Positions 37,775 to 51,689 of a DNA stretch of 64,000 bases are shown in pieces. The DNA is from Mangifera indica (Eukaryota > Streptophyta > Magnoliopsida > Sapindales > Anacardiaceae), in the NCBI RefSeq assembly GCF_011075055.1, contig NC_058145.1:13637894-13701893 (forward strand), written 5' to 3'. Both the position numbers and the translations under genes were made by a program. The notes below the pieces were generated by a model that did not search any database, was not told the origin of the DNA, and was given only the letters and a program-made list of their open reading frames with translations. Positions within the stretch are counted from its first letter, which is position 1. Each line of letters starts with the position of its first letter.

Positions 37775-38756
37775 AGCCAAATGAGTATGTTCCACCCCAG
37801 GTTTGCTGAAATAAAAATTTTACTCATTAAGTTTAAAAAGTTCAATAGTCAACCTAACATCTACTTCTATATGATGTGAAAGGTTTAAAAAGTCATTTTA
37901 ACATAAAACTAAAAAACAGTAAAATATATATTTTTATTCTATCGGTAATATTAACATATTTATCCTTCTTTATTTTCTCATTTTAATTATTTTTTTATTT
38001 TTAATAAAAATAAATATCAATTTTGTTGTGTTTTCATCTACCTCTCTTATTCAATTTTTCATTACCTTATAACTCATTTTTGCATTATATATCATCTTTG
38101 CTTCTTTCGTTCAATTATTTTTTTAATAAATATCAATTTAACTCTTTCTCATCTTTCTCTCGTTGATTTTATTTTAATAAATATTAACTTTTTTCTTTCT
38201 TTTTTTTACTTTCACTAATTTTTAGTACATGTCAATACTTCTATCCTTCTTTCTCCCATCATTTCATTTCAATTAAATTAAATAAAAATATAAAATTATT
38301 GGAAGAAAAAGATAACCAATGTTAAAGATACTAAAGGATAATGATAATTAACGGTAGTATTGTTAGTGAAGATAATTGATATTTGACGATGAAGATGACA
38401 AGATAAGAAAGAATGGAAAAAGAATAAGAAGGAAAAATTTATTTTCAAAAAAAGAAAAATAATAAATTACAATAATAATTATTGAAAGATAAATTGATAA
38501 ATTAAATATTATTTGATGATAAAGTAGTTAATTAAAATTCCATTTTAATAAGAGTATTTTTATAATTTTAATAAAATTAAAAGCTTTTTGATAACCAAGG
38601 GTATGTTTTGCCATTATATTAACAAAAAATATAACCATAATTTACACAGGCCAAATAAAATTATATTGAGTCGAAAGATGGGTTAAAATGAGATTTTTCA
38701 AACTTAAAGGCTAAGATATCTTTTCACCAAACATCGGGTGGGACAGTGATTTGTCC
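37775..38756. mobile_element. Mutator-like element, copy D (degenerate, about 980 bp)
   Basis: The left end AGCCAAATGAGTATGTTCCA and right end gggtgggacagtgatttgtcc are diverged versions of the family ends. An 8-bp repeat ttattatt flanks it (37767-37774 and 38757-38764), though its simple composition makes it weak evidence. The interior has several copies of an aataaatatcaat motif within pyrimidine-rich stretches, a feature shared with the probable relative at 50246-51689. Confidence 0.6.
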
Positions 38757-38764
38757 TTATTATT

Positions 38765-40633
38765 AATTTATGTTGTATTAATGGAATGGTCACGGGTTAA
38801 ACTGTACCGCTAATCAAGTGACCCGAACTAATGTCATATTGACCTAAATTACAGTGTACAATTGTTATTATAGTAACGTCCACACTTGAGTGGTGCCGTT
38901 CCGTCCTTTCTAAAACAAGATGATGGTTGAATGTAATGCGCAGGTCAGAGGAAGTTGGAATCTCCCCACATCGAGTAAGTAGAATTACACATTTACCCTC
39001 AAAAGGGGTATTTTTGAAAGGGGAACGGAAATTACCAGAATGCCACCATTAAAGAGTTAATAATAAATGTTTTTTTGACAAAATTGCCCTAAAGTTGTGT
39101 TTTAATTCTGGAAAACGCGTTTTCTACAAGTTGCTTTTGAATATGATTTTAAAATACAATTAATTTAGTTTTGTTAAAAAAGGAAAATGTGATGTAAATG
39201 TGGTGAAAAGACGTATTTAAGTTGTCAAGAAGAATTAATGGAAGGTTGAAATAGAGAACCTGTGGAGTGCTCAAGTCCACGACAACATAAATTTACTTCC
39301 CATCATATCCCTTAATTGACCTTCATTCCAACTAGTCATTGCACCCCAACTAAGGCAATATCTGAGGCAAATTTATTTAAGCTAAAAAAACAAGTTTAAC
39401 TGGAATAAATTAGAAACAAGTCTAAGTTTGAGTTTGAATTTAATAATTAAATATTTTTTTAATTCAAACTCAAGCCTAAGAGTGTGTGATTCACTAAATT
39501 TATGATTTTTAAAAAAATTTAATACAAAATGAATTAAAATAACAATGTTTTAGTTTTTTTTTTTTTGTTCAATTATAGTATAAAACCAAATTTACCACTT
39601 AGTTTAATATAAATTTGAACTTAATTCAAGTTTAACTATTTTTAAGAGAATCAAATTTGAACAGAAAACTCAATCTTGAGTTCGACACCCTTAAAACTAA
39701 ATCAAACTTGAACTTAATTCAGTTTAAATCTAATGGTTTTCTTCAACAATTTTGGATGTTGGAGGCAATATTAGGGTTTCTATTAGGTTTATTTGAGAAT
39801 TCTTTTGGATTTCTATCAAGTAATTTTATTCATTCTTTTCTTTTTTTTCCTCGTAAGTGGTTGATTTTGCGGGATATCATGATGATTTTGTGGATTTTCG
39901 GTTGTTTGAGGATAAAAATGAGAGAAACATGGAAGTTGCAGCAGCTGGAGGCACATGTGGGTTGGCCAAGAACAGAGTTGTTGTGCAAGGGGAACACCAT
40001 GGATGAGGTTAGGAAAGAAATCAAAATTTTTCCGAGCAGGGATGAGAATTCCTTGACTCCTTGTCCTCCCATAACGGGAAGATGATGGGCCAAGGTAAGG
40101 AAAACTTTCATCAGACGGGGCGGAGATTTTACAATACAATTATTTCCTTATTAAGCATGACTTCTTTAGATCAAAATAATACAACTGAAAGTCTAGGGAT
40201 AAAGGACACGATTAGGCCACCACAAAAAATGAATAATAAGAATCTGAATTATTCTTGTCAGCTATAAACGCTGGGCATAAACAAGGAAAATAACAAAGAG
40301 TCGTTCATGACAGAGTAACAAGAAAAACATTTTTCACCTCTTCAACACTTGTACATTGACCTTTGCTGCTGTGTAATTTCATGCTCAGGATTTTGGACAG
40401 CCAAAGTTGGCCTTTAAATATTCACAATTAAGGAACTAACTATAATTAATTAGTTTACATTTCTACCACTACATATGCAGGTTATCAATTGTGCAAAACC
40501 TCAGGAGGTAAATCATACATATAGGTAGCCAATTATAGCCATCATGAAAATGTAGCTGAGTGGGAACAAAAATGAAATTATATGAGCTTTTATTAAATAA
40601 ACAAAACTAGGGTACATGCTGTGTTATGGGATA
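38765..40633. other. Intergenic; possible degraded hAT-like relic and a gene-like fragment
   Basis: From about 39360 to 39710 the sequence alternates gagtttgaattt and aattcaaactc-like words, as in eroded hAT-type elements, without clean ends. A 142-codon frame (39657-40085) and its antisense frames show no recognisable domain, so I leave it uncalled. The end of the region, before 40634, is probably the MON1 3' untranslated region. Confidence 0.4.
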
Positions 40634-43600
40634 TCACCATGAAAAGGGGCTTGCTCCCTGCAAAAATATCTCATTTTCCACATCCTTCACCCATTGACAA
40701 ACCCGGTTGCAAGTCTTTATGGCCACTGCCTGCACGTTCAATTCAAAAGGAGCTTGTTACATACTCAAATGAAGCAGGATGGTCATTGCAGATTTACAAA
40801 CTAGCTTAATTTATACATATCTATCAGTCTTGTAAGGTTTACAGATTTTAAGAATTTAATTATCCACAAGGACTTCAATAGTTACGCTTTTCACAGAGAA
40901 AATTCATTTTGAAGATATTACAGCCAAACTACTCTTAAAATGATTTTTACAAGTTAAATTCGCAAGAAATCCTAGTCGCATGATCAAAATGTAGACCTTA
41001 TCTGCAAGTGGATCAAAGGCCGCATAGAGTTCAAAATCCAGCGTAACCCAGCAGAGAAGAACTGCCACATGAAAGTGATTGTATAAATTAAACGGTAAAC
41101 CTTCCAATCAAGCATGTATATATATAGGAGCAAGCAATGTTATGCAATCAAAAGAAGAAATTAAGTTAGCAATGTTGCATAAGAAGATCCATCAACAAAA
41201 GTCCAATATTTAAATACAGTAAAAACTTAGACATCTTATTAGTTGTTTGGTCCTGGAAAATATTGCTTCTGTCTATTGAATTCGCTACAAAGCTTCAATT
41301 TTACATGATCAAAGATATACCCAGGTCCATCAAACCACAAACACTAATGACTTCAACTTATGAATGTAATAACTGAGAACTTCTGAAAGGCATTTGTTTC
41401 TGTGGGATGGGAGCAGAAAATTTCAAACAAATTATTATCAATCTCTGTTCCACCATAGCGTTCATTTTCTATAAAATCCCAAAAATTTTTGGTTTTGAGA
41501 TGGCATTTATTGTGTGTAGGCTTAGTTAAAAAATAAAAAATTGTGATATAAGAAGACTAGCCAGTGCAAAATGAGAAAATTGCTCTAGCAGATAATTAGA
41601 TGTATCCTGAAATATTAAGATGTAATAAGAACTAAATAAAGAACAAGAGAGGAAACTTTTACCATAGTTTTCGTCTCTTCTAAACTGAGTTTTGTGGGGT
41701 CCAATGTCTTTATCATGCATGGAAGAGTAAAGTTTATGGTAAGCTCTATACAATCTGCAACAAAGAAACTAGTTATCCAACAGACAATAAAAAACAAAAC
41801 TAAAAGATCTGGTAAACAATTCAGCAATTACCTTTTCTGCTGTTGAGGACTGCAAATTGGTGGTGAGAACTCAGATGACACATATTGATCCAGATATATA
41901 CTGCGATAAATAAAATGCCAAAGTCCAGAAGGACCACCAATACCAATAACTGGTTCAGTGAACCCTTCAGGAGAATCTGTTAAAAGCCTCTGTTGGCTCA
42001 AACGATGAGATATGGAAGAACGAGGCAGTGGATCAATAGGCAAATCCTCAACTCGCATTCCCCCTTCTAATACAGATCTCTGAACTTCACTAAGAACATT
42101 TGACTTCACAAGGACACTTTCAATACGAATCCTATAAAAGATTTTAAGTCAAATGTCTGAGGATAATATCTATGTGCTAAAATCCTGAGCCATCAACAAG
42201 GTTTTTTAATTTTTCTTGGGCATGTGGGTAATTGGATACTAACCATTTAACAGTCACAAGGTTACAACAGATCAAAACCATAATTGATCAAAGGAAGTTG
42301 AAATGCATGTATCTATACCCACAAATAATACTTATAAGATTTGAGCACAAATGTTTACCTGCAGTCCTTAAGATGATAAAAGGCATCTGAACTAGTAGTA
42401 AGCAAAATCAAGTATGAGTCCACCTGCCATAAAAACAAGATATTGCCACATAAATTCTTCTACTCTTGATATGATAACACAGTGAAAATGCCAACGATGA
42501 ATATGGGATGTGAAAAAGATAATTAAAGAGGAGCAATTCAGATATATTCCATTTTCTTGCTCTGTTGTATGTTTTGGTTTCTAAAAAGTTCAAGAGATAT
42601 CCCCTTTTCCCAGTCTAATTGGGATGATACAGTCTCGTAATAAAAGGGTGATTTCATTAGATAAAAGAGTAGTTGTTTTGGTGGACTCCATGTCAAGACT
42701 TTCTGTTAATTTGCTTTAAGTATTATGAATTTCAATTATTTCTCCACCAATAGGAGAAGAAGAAGAAGAAGAAGAAGAAGAAGAAGAAAACTGAAAACAA
42801 AAACATTCCTCCAAGAGCCAGAGACAAAACTTTTTAAGTGGTTGAATTGCATGAGATTATGTTTTGTGATGCTAGTCTTACTCACATCAAAATAATGGAC
42901 ATAAGCATACAAAAATGCCATGGGATTATATCTTGGCAGGCAAATTGGTGAGAAAGATTCAGATGTCCTGCAAAAATCCAGAAACTAAGTAAGACTCAAC
43001 ACCACAAAGAAATTCAGAAATCACAGACATCAAGTCCAACCCAACAGAATTTAAGGATGATTCCAATTGTGAACATTCTAGTCCCTAATTTTGTAAATTT
43101 GAAAAGAATGTTATAACTTTTAAGCTAATTAACAGTAATATATAGGTGACAAGATTCACATGGAACTAGAGCAGCATGATGGCGTCCTTAGGGATCATTA
43201 TGAGCTTCGCTGATGCCAACAAAAGTTTATTAAGGAAAAAATGAAGATGTGTGATTAATAGGGAATACCATTAGGCATTTAAGAGAAACTTAACAGTTTT
43301 AACTTTCTTTGTTATTCTTATAAAGAAGGCATGCAGCTTAAGTAAAGCAAAAAAGACAAGAAAACCTAAGATCATATCCATGAAAAAATTAACTTCAATA
43401 GAAATGTCGCATCCTACTCATCAAATTAAGCTTACTTAACAAGCATCCATGAAATAAGTTCATTCATCAACAGCTTAATCAGATAGAGAGTCCACACTAT
43501 CAATGGCCAAGCTTCAAGTGACAGCATTATTGATATAACATTACATAGAAAAGATTTCCAAATAAACTAATCAGTATATAGCAGATCCAAAAGACTTCTC

Positions 43601-46600
43601 CTTAGAGTCCATAGTCATTTTAAACTTACAAAACACCCATGCAAGTTGATCATCAAAAGATGACACAAGACTCTTCATTCTACTTACCTAAATGATTCTG
43701 AAGACATAACAAAGTTGGAAAGAAGTAGCATATCATCAGGATGAAGAGAGGCTTTTTGTGCGCCAACAAGACTCACAACCTGGAATTTTACGCCAAGTGA
43801 GAAAATGCCACTGGCATCAAAAGATTGCTGACTTAAAGATAGATGAAGCCTTGAAAAGTGCTTACAAAGAAAGAGAAAGATCAAAAGAGGGATAGGTTGA
43901 ATTTTACCTTGTATTTACACATTAGCAATGCAAAAAGGACACCTGAATCAGCAACATCTTGCAATATAGCACCAGCAGCTTGCCTTGTTGCATAAGCAAG
44001 GGGAAGACAAGTATATGCATGAAGGAATGTGGCTGGATTCCTAACAACAAAGAAATGGTTGGCTAATTTAACAGTGTCATCCAACCTACATTTGTGAAAG
44101 GTGAAAAAAGGGTATTCCAAAGTACAGTTTAGTTGTAAAACATATATTAAGTTCTGTTGATCTGTGCGTTGAAACTTCAAAATGCACACACACACACACA
44201 TATATGGGCCTCTTCATATTCTCAGCAACTAAATCTAGATTACCACTCCATAATTTACCAAGTTTTGGTTTAATCTGAAACCTTAACTGGGTTTTAAGGC
44301 ATAAACCATAAAATCAGCAATCCTAGAATTTACACTTCCACTATTTGGCTTATTTTGTATATATCACCACTAAACCTTTTTAGTATAACTATACGCATAA
44401 GAAATAAAAGATAAATCCCACACAGAAACAGCCTTAAATCTAAGAATATTTAACCGTTACACTATTTTAAATCCTAAGATCTCTATTTATATATTTATTT
44501 ATTTATTTATTTTGTCCCAAATTTAAACAAATTAACAAACCACAACCAGCTGAATTTAACAATTCTGCACATTTTGAGAGGTTTCTAAAACTTTTGTCCA
44601 AAAAATAGTGAAAGGAAATATGAATTGACAAAGATGCCAAAAAAAAAAAAAAAGGAAATCGACTCCTGGAGACATGCATACTTTTTCCATCTTCAGCAAA
44701 AGGGGTAAAAAAGGGTCAAAACAAATATAAACATTCCCAAAAAGATCAGAGAAACAAACCAGCTGAAAGAATGAATGAGTGATGAAAAGACAACATCTGT
44801 TCCTCCAAGCAGGGGTGTCATATCAAACTTTGGGTTCTTCTCAAAGCATCTGTTTACGGACTTTGTTAAAATAAGTATCATCTGCATTGATATCGTATCA
44901 ATCAAATGATAGTGGAATGACAATCGAAAGAATTCTGTTTTATTAAAATTATACTGGGCAAATAATGTATAAGGTAATAACAAAGTAAATCAAAATCTGT
45001 GGGTACAGCAAGAGGTAAAACACAGCTGCAGAAATCAAATTTCCGAATGGGAGATTGTAATGCACCTGGCCATAAAGAAGCTCTAATTGTCCCATTAATG
45101 ATTCATAAGGCTCTTCTGTGCAGCTAATGCAAACTAAGTATATTGGTCCCTTCACAAGAAAGATCACCTTGACATACAAAAGTCAACCGAATATAAGTCA
45201 AGATTAGAAAAATCAACACTTCACTCTCTAAATGAGAATTACAACATCAGCAAACTCATGCAGAAGCATAAGGCATAAAGATTACACATTTAAGTTAACC
45301 CATTACATTGCATCTTCCCATTGTTAATTTCTTGTACTTAAGGATGACAAAATATATTTCACAATACTCAATTTAAATGTTAAGGTAGCTAATGAAATAA
45401 AATCACAGCTTTTATCAGAACCAGTAAACAAGGACTTATTAGAAGGTTAAGAAGTCAAAGTAAAAATTGAAATCAGGTAGGAAAAATGAAAACTTAAAAA
45501 CACCTGATGCTTCCCAGCTTTAACCAATTTGACATGATCCCCACTGAAAAACAATAAAGTAATTAATGGAGGCCAGCACTAAAATTCCATAATAAAACTG
45601 CTATGAAAGATTACCATTAGAGCAGATATAAGCTTCATTGTGAATTCATTAATATAAAGCAACAGATGCAGCCACATACCCATTCTCCACAAAGGAAATA
45701 ATTGCTTGTAATGTTGCTGAAAAGCCCGCTAGCTTATGTTCATCCCCATATCTAGAAGTCAATAACAGATGACATGAAACACTGAAAAAGATGGTACAAC
45801 ATTTTCCTCTACTTTAAATCAAGATTGATGTAACTTGAGCACTAAAGAATGCTTAAAATTCATAAGCACAAGAGACAAACCTGGAATATATAGGTTTCCC
45901 AGAGTTACTCAAAATGAAAAAATGTTTCTTTCTCTTTCTCCATGATATGTAAGTATCATCCTGCACTTTATTTATAAATTAAACAGGATAAAACATTGAA
46001 AATATACTCATAAACATATCTTGACAGTCAGACCTTGCAACAATGGTGAAAACAAAAAGAAATAGAAAAGCTTATTTATTTGCGGACCAAGAATTAAGAT
46101 CTTACGTAAAACACAGAGAGAATATTTCAAAGCAACCCTCAACTTCTAAATTCTTCATTCCTTTAGATGTTTTATATACATGATCATAATCATCCTCACA
46201 CAGTCAGTGGTATATTTCTCCTCAGCTTAGAAGCCAATGCGCATAACAAGATGTCATATAAGAAAACATTTTGATGAGATTCAAGGGCATGAAAAATTAA
46301 AATAAAGGCAAAGGAATTTTTTGACAACAGTCCCCAAGCACACTAGTATGTGTCATCTGTGATGCATACACATGCAATTATGCATCACAAATGAGACACC
46401 CTCCAAAGCTTTGCAGAGTAAACTTTCCAGTTTTACAAATTTTTATTATTTCATTACACCAGTATATGGTACAGATTCTGTTAATCACTAAAAATGTCCA
46501 TAGAAACCACAATGAGATATTATTGCATTGGAACTAACTCATTTCCTATAGGTCTTCTGCCTATCTAGATCATGCATCTCTAGAGTAGTATTCTAAATTC

Positions 46601-47376
46601 CTTCCACTCCTCTCAACTTCACTCTTTCCAGAACTTGAACCTCATAACTATTAGCTAATGTGTAATGCCCATAGCTCTCTGGGTCTTTAACATTTACTTG
46701 TTTCTAGATAAAATTTAGTAATGTGTCTAGTGGGCAGTGTATTTGCAACATTTGAATACTCGGCAACTTATATATACAATGTCAAAATTATCATATTTAA
46801 TGAAACAATAAACTTCCCACAATGCACTTCATAAAAAAGAAATCTCCCATGCCTAGGCCATCAATTCCTATCTTTGAGACATCAATTGCATCATCTTCTA
46901 GACAGACAGTTACACACTCAGTTGGACACCAAATTCCCCGACAATTTACAAAATTCAAAACGGCGACACATTCCAAATCAACAAAACACAACCAAAACCG
47001 ACTGACTCACCTCATCAACGTAGCGTTTACCGGGAACCCAAACAGGCTGAGAATCCTGAACTCCATCACCAAAACCATCATCATTATTACTCACTTCCTG
47101 TATCTCATCCTCATCAATTCTAGAATTACTCGTCTCGCTACTGCTCCCTCTTTCTCCAGCATACCCACTACTGCTGGCACTCGGAGACCCATCCACCTCC
47201 ACTTCTACCTCCGAACGCTTCCTTCCCCACGACAATTCTCTATTCTCATTCACTGATCCATTACCATTCGATTCGCTACTCAATGTTACTGACGCCAATG
47301 ACAACTCGTCTTGGATTGGTTTAGGGGTAGGGTTGATTTCGTCAACGGAGGATGGGGCTGATGAAGAGGAGGACAT
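40634..47376 (-). CDS. MON1: Vacuolar fusion protein MON1
   Basis: Fourteen exons join in phase to 568 residues: 47376-47011, 45960-45881, 45751-45680, 45543-45504, 45167-45066, 44881-44760, 44040-43908, 43779-43688, 42967-42886, 42423-42359, 42131-41832, 41754-41663, 41061-40997 and 40729-40634. After a serine/acid-rich N-terminal tail comes the longin-type core: [20 protein letters not shown], then [40 protein letters not shown] and [20 protein letters not shown], ending [12 protein letters not shown]1 pairs with CCZ1 as the guanine-nucleotide exchange factor that activates Rab7 on late endosomes, driving Rab5-to-Rab7 conversion and vacuolar delivery. The start is the MSSSSS ATG; the frame extends three codons upstream only to a TTG. 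The protein is slightly shorter than I recall for Arabidopsis MON1, with the difference probably in the low-complexity N-terminus. Confidence 0.95.
42755..42789. repeat. (GAA)n microsatellite in a MON1 intron
   Basis: About 11 GAA repeats in the intron between the exons ending at 42886 and beginning at 42423. On the coding strand it reads (TTC)n. Confidence 0.92.
44185..44201. repeat. (CA)n microsatellite in a MON1 intron
   Basis: A short CA tract in the intron downstream of the exon ending at 44760. A TTTA-repeat tract at about 44484-44512 lies in the same intron. Confidence 0.85.
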
Positions 47377-47449
47377 TGGATTCAATTTGGGGCCTGGTGT
47401 AAATGAAACTTCTGATTTCTTATGGAATCTTCTGACGATGACTAGGTTT

Positions 47450-48270
47450 TTTAAACGGGAGCTAACTTAGAGGTCCATGCCAGCCCTACCAGTCGTCGCT
47501 TGGTTGTTTAAATTCTGTGTCTCTGTATAATTCGGGTTGCAAGAGACGAGGCTCTGATCTGACCGGTAGGTGCAGCTGAGGAATCCATTCCTGGTTGATT
47601 CAATTTTGACAATGGATTTTCAGCCCACTCACTCATGGGCTTTATTTTCTTCCAAGGATACTCTATTTTGGATTATACTGGGCGTTTTCCTTAGGTGAAA
47701 CCCAAAATTAAGTTGAATCCAATTCCACACGCAACCAAAAGTAAAATGATAAATTAATCAAATTAAAATACACAATGCCATTTATAAATATAGTTATTAC
47801 AATATAATATATATTTTAAGAAATATCAAAAATTATCGAAATAGTAGATATATCGTATAGTATGATATTTTTATATTATATAGTACAATATATGTTATCA
47901 ATACATATTTTCAAAGAAATAATGACATGTTAAAAGTGTATTTTAAAACTTTAAAAAAGTTTTGTAATATTTTTAAAATTATGATATAGGGATTATAATA
48001 TTTTTTTTAGTTCAATTATTATTATTTTTAAAATTTGTATTTAACGATATGTGATATATAATAAAAAAAATTAAATTTTTTATACAATATCTAATTATTA
48101 TGTTTACAATGCCATAAAAACTGAGTATCATTATTATGACGTCAGTTTTATAATGTATAAGCCATAATGGTCAAAGACACAAAGTTACCAGCTGAAGAAT
48201 TTCGTACAAAAAAATGGGGGTGATGCCCACGCCAATGCCATGGAGGCCCATTTACACGAAAAAGCTATCT
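47450..48270. other. MON1 upstream region and A/T-rich spacer
   Basis: The first 200 bp would hold the MON1 leader and promoter. Beyond about 47750 the sequence is A/T-rich with no supported gene. Confidence 0.5.
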
Positions 48271-48279
48271 TCTAAAGTG

Positions 48280-48978
48280 GGCCAAAGCACTATTCCCACC
48301 CAATGTTCAGTGAAATAACAAATTTCTATAACTTTAAAAACCCTAAAAACTGATATATTCATTAAAATTTTTTATTAGAGTTAAAAGTAAAAATATTATT
48401 TAACAAAACTATTTAAAAATGAATAATTTATCATATTTCTCTCTCTAAATTTAAAAATTTAATAATTTTCTTCTAACCTAAGATTTGAAAAGTGATCGAA
48501 TCCCCCCTGAAGTTTTTTTTTCCTTCTCTGGTAACCACCTTGATCCCGACCAACAACTAACCTTTACTATATCTTCCTCTTCCACTGGAGATCAGACAAT
48601 GACATGCATTTTCATTGGACAAAGATGATTTGTCTTCGTCAAATAACTTCAACCAAAGATCGACATGTTTTGATTGGAGAAGAAAAGTCTAGAAAGACTA
48701 ATCGTTGGAGATGGTCACCAGAGAAGGGTAAAAAAAGTCCTATGAAAGATTTGATCACTTTTCAAATATTAGGTTGAAGAAAAATTGTTAATTTTTAAAC
48801 TTAGAGAAAAAAATATGATAAATTTTTTGTTTTTAAAAATATTTTTATTAAATAACATTTTTACCCCTGATTCCAACAGTAAATTTTAACAGATAGATAT
48901 GTATTTAGATTTTTTAAAATTAATGGGTAGAAATTTGTCATTTAACTAAACCTTGAGTGGGACATAGTTCTTTGGCCC
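48280..48978. mobile_element. Mutator-like element, copy E (699 bp)
   Basis: The left end is GGCCAAAGCACTATTCCCAC and the right end closes with gacatagttctttggcc, its inverted counterpart. The 9-bp repeat tctaaagtg flanks it (48271-48279 and 48979-48987). This is the most convincing target duplication in the window because it is not low-complexity. The core carries related words such as ggacaaagatgatttgtc and has no transposase. Confidence 0.85.
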
Positions 48979-49001
48979 TCTAAAGTGTCCTTTTTAGCTT
49001 T

Positions 49002-49375
49002 GGCCGAATGCCATCCAAGTTTGATGACCATCCAAGAACAGACAATGCTTATGAATCCTTTTCCGTAAGAGGATAAATACATACATACATACATACATAT
49101 ATATATTTATATATATATGTATATATAAAATCTGCCTCTTCCTTACTTATTGTGTTCCTATTTTATCACAATCATCTTTTAACATTTGTGCCACTTCATG
49201 ATGATAACTTCCACCTCCACCTTTTCAATTTGAAAGAATTGTGTAAATTAAATCTTCAAATGGAGATTGATCTTTTTTTTAACCTTTATAATTAATTAAA
49301 ATTTTTAATAAAAATTAAATAATGAATGAATATTTGAAAACAAAATAAATCTGGGTGGAAATATGTCATTTAGCC
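49002..49375. mobile_element. Possible short Mutator-like relic next to copy E
   Basis: The right end, ctgggtggaaatatgtcatt followed by tagcc, fits the inverted family end. A candidate left end, ggccgaatgccatccaagtt at 49002, fits only if a few bases were lost. No target duplication is evident. It includes an (ATAC)n tract near 49076-49100. Confidence 0.4.
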
Positions 49376-49399
49376 TTAAATATTTGTGTGAAAAAAAAA

Positions 49400-50245
49400 A
49401 ATTAGTAAATTATAATCATGGGAGAGTTGAATGACGTTTTTATCCATTACTAGGCAAGGCGAGGGCACGTGAACGGCAGACCCACAAACCCTCCATATTT
49501 CAAAATTTCAATTCTTTATTATGGGCCTCCTAGACCCACCATTTTTTTTTCTTTTTCTTAATAAGGCTAGACGTCAGCCTCTATCCTCAACGACCACAAC
49601 TCAACTCATCCTTTGGCCCACATAAACTAGCTTAACCAGAAGGGTTTATTGTTTATTTTTTTTCACGAGGAAACTTACTTAGAGTTCCATTGTTTTTCTA
49701 AAATAGAATCAATCATAATAAATAAATAAAATTTTAAATTTAATAATTATTATAATAAATAAATTAAAATTTTAATTAAAAATATTATTAAAAGAGATTT
49801 AAAGTTTTATTTTTATCTTTTAAAATTTTTTATGACAAAAATCTTACCCAAATTTGACCATTATTTCCAGATTGAATTCCACAAACTATCCTCTACAGGG
49901 ATACTTAAAATCTCTGTCATTTGTTATTGAAAAACTTCCACTGGAGGCAGCTTCACTGAAAGTTCATGTGACCGGCAGTGACTCTTACCATGTGGGCACC
50001 AATCACTGTGTGGAGTCGCCATGAATTTCAAATAAGACAGGACGATGAAAACGACCGGCGAACGTAAACAAAACGCCACAACTTGGAGATGATAAAGTGG
50101 TCAACTAGCCCTCACTTTCAGCCGGCCTCGCCCTGTGAAAATAAATATATCGATCCAAAACATTCCAATCTATCAAAAAGAAACGGCTGACGTATCTTTA
50201 ACTTTTTTTTGCTGAAGACCGGCGTTAGGTATAATTTTATTTTGT
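49400..50245. other. Intergenic spacer, nothing recognised
   Basis: Mixed A/T-rich and moderately G/C-rich sequence. No reading frame, splice-consistent exon set or repeat boundary could be supported. Confidence 0.5.
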
Positions 50246-51689
50246 GGCCTGAAATAATATTAATTTTTTTGTTCCGAATTCAAACAAATTTTGCCCTTAA
50301 CATTTTTTCTCAGTAAATTATTAATGCCTTTTTTTAATTTATAAAATTATTTACGTCATTTTCGTTTAAAAGTTGCATATTAAAACGACAACACTATAAT
50401 ACAAAATTAAGTAAAAACGATCAAATCAATCTTGAAATTTCGATTATAGTTGCAGGGCATTGTCAAAATGACAACGACTCATTGTGAATTGCCTTTTCAG
50501 TATAATCCAAATAATTATAAAATTAATGTATTGAAGATAAACTTGTTATGGGTATTAATTGGTATATCCTATAAGTTTTAGATCCAATAGTTAATTTTAT
50601 AGTTATTAAATTAAATAAATTTAATTTTTAATTTTTAATTTTTAATTTATTATTAAAATTAATTAAAACTTATATCTTTTTATATATAAAATATTTTCTT
50701 TTATCATTCAAATTAATTTTAAGAGTTTTTCCCTTGTTTTTTCTCTCACTTATTTCCCATTAACTTCTCTGCTTTTTCCCCCAGCATCCATTTATTTTCA
50801 ATAAATATCAATCTCCCGATTCATTTTCTTTCTTCCACTCGTCATTTCCTGTGACCTCTTCCTCTTTTTCTCCTGTTCATTTATTTTCAAGAAGATGTTA
50901 ATCTCTTTCTTTCTCTTATTTTTCCACTCATTTCCCGTTATCTTTTCCTCTTCTTCGCCCACTGATTTATTTTCAACAAATGTCCTTCCTCTTCTTTTTC
51001 CCATTGCCCCACATCTTTCCCTTTTATTCTCCCACTCGTCTTTTCAACAAGTACTAATACAGCTTTTCATCTTCTCGTTCTCATACTTTCTTGTAAATTT
51101 AAAATAAATATAAATCTAAGATTGCTGAAAATTTTTTTCTTAAGAAATTGAAAATGGATGAGTGGTGATAAAGAAGACATAAAGAGAAAGATGAGCAACG
51201 GTAAAAATGATTGGAGGAGAAGAATGGCTAGTAGAGATGGTGATGACGATAATTAGAAAAGAATAATGGATGACAGTTGAAGTTGAAAATAATAAGAGGA
51301 AAAAGAGAATAGTCAACAGTTAATAATAAAGAACTAAAGATGATGAAAAAAAGAGAAATAATAAAAGAAAAATAAGGAAAAAATTTTGAAAAAAAATTAT
51401 AATTATTAAAATATAAATTGGTAAATTAAATATTATTGGTGAAGAAGTTGCTGAATTAAAATTTTAAATGTTAAGGATATATTTTTTTTTATAATTCTGA
51501 TAAATTTATAAGCATATTGATAATTAAAATTTGTATTAAATGATGATAATATTTTTGTTATTATTTTAATAAAATCAAATATAATTTAGCGATAAAATTA
51601 AATAATAGATAAAAATTTAAACTGTCAAAAATAAAAAGCATAAAAATTTCTATTTTACTGCACCTTAGATGAAAAGTAAATATTTGGCC
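50246..51689. mobile_element. Probable diverged Mutator-like element with internal tandem repeats
   Basis: It begins ggcctgaaataatatt and ends aaatatttggcc, weakly matching the family ends. The interior resembles copy D: pyrimidine-rich repeats followed by a purine-rich gaaga/gatga segment and then taaattaaatattatt near 51420. No target duplication is visible, so the boundaries are uncertain. Confidence 0.4.
50705..51055. repeat. Degenerate pyrimidine-rich tandem repeat, about 73-89 bp units
   Basis: The marker atttattttcaa recurs at 50790, 50879 and 50965, and a diverged copy lies near 51038. Each copy is followed by tctct/cctctt-rich sequence and a cccactcgt-like word. The two open frames here come from this repeat composition. 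Confidence 0.65.

Noticed and set aside
46822..47256. 144-codon plus-strand frame
   Set aside because: Antisense to MON1 exon 1, which is supported by phase-consistent splicing to a conserved protein.
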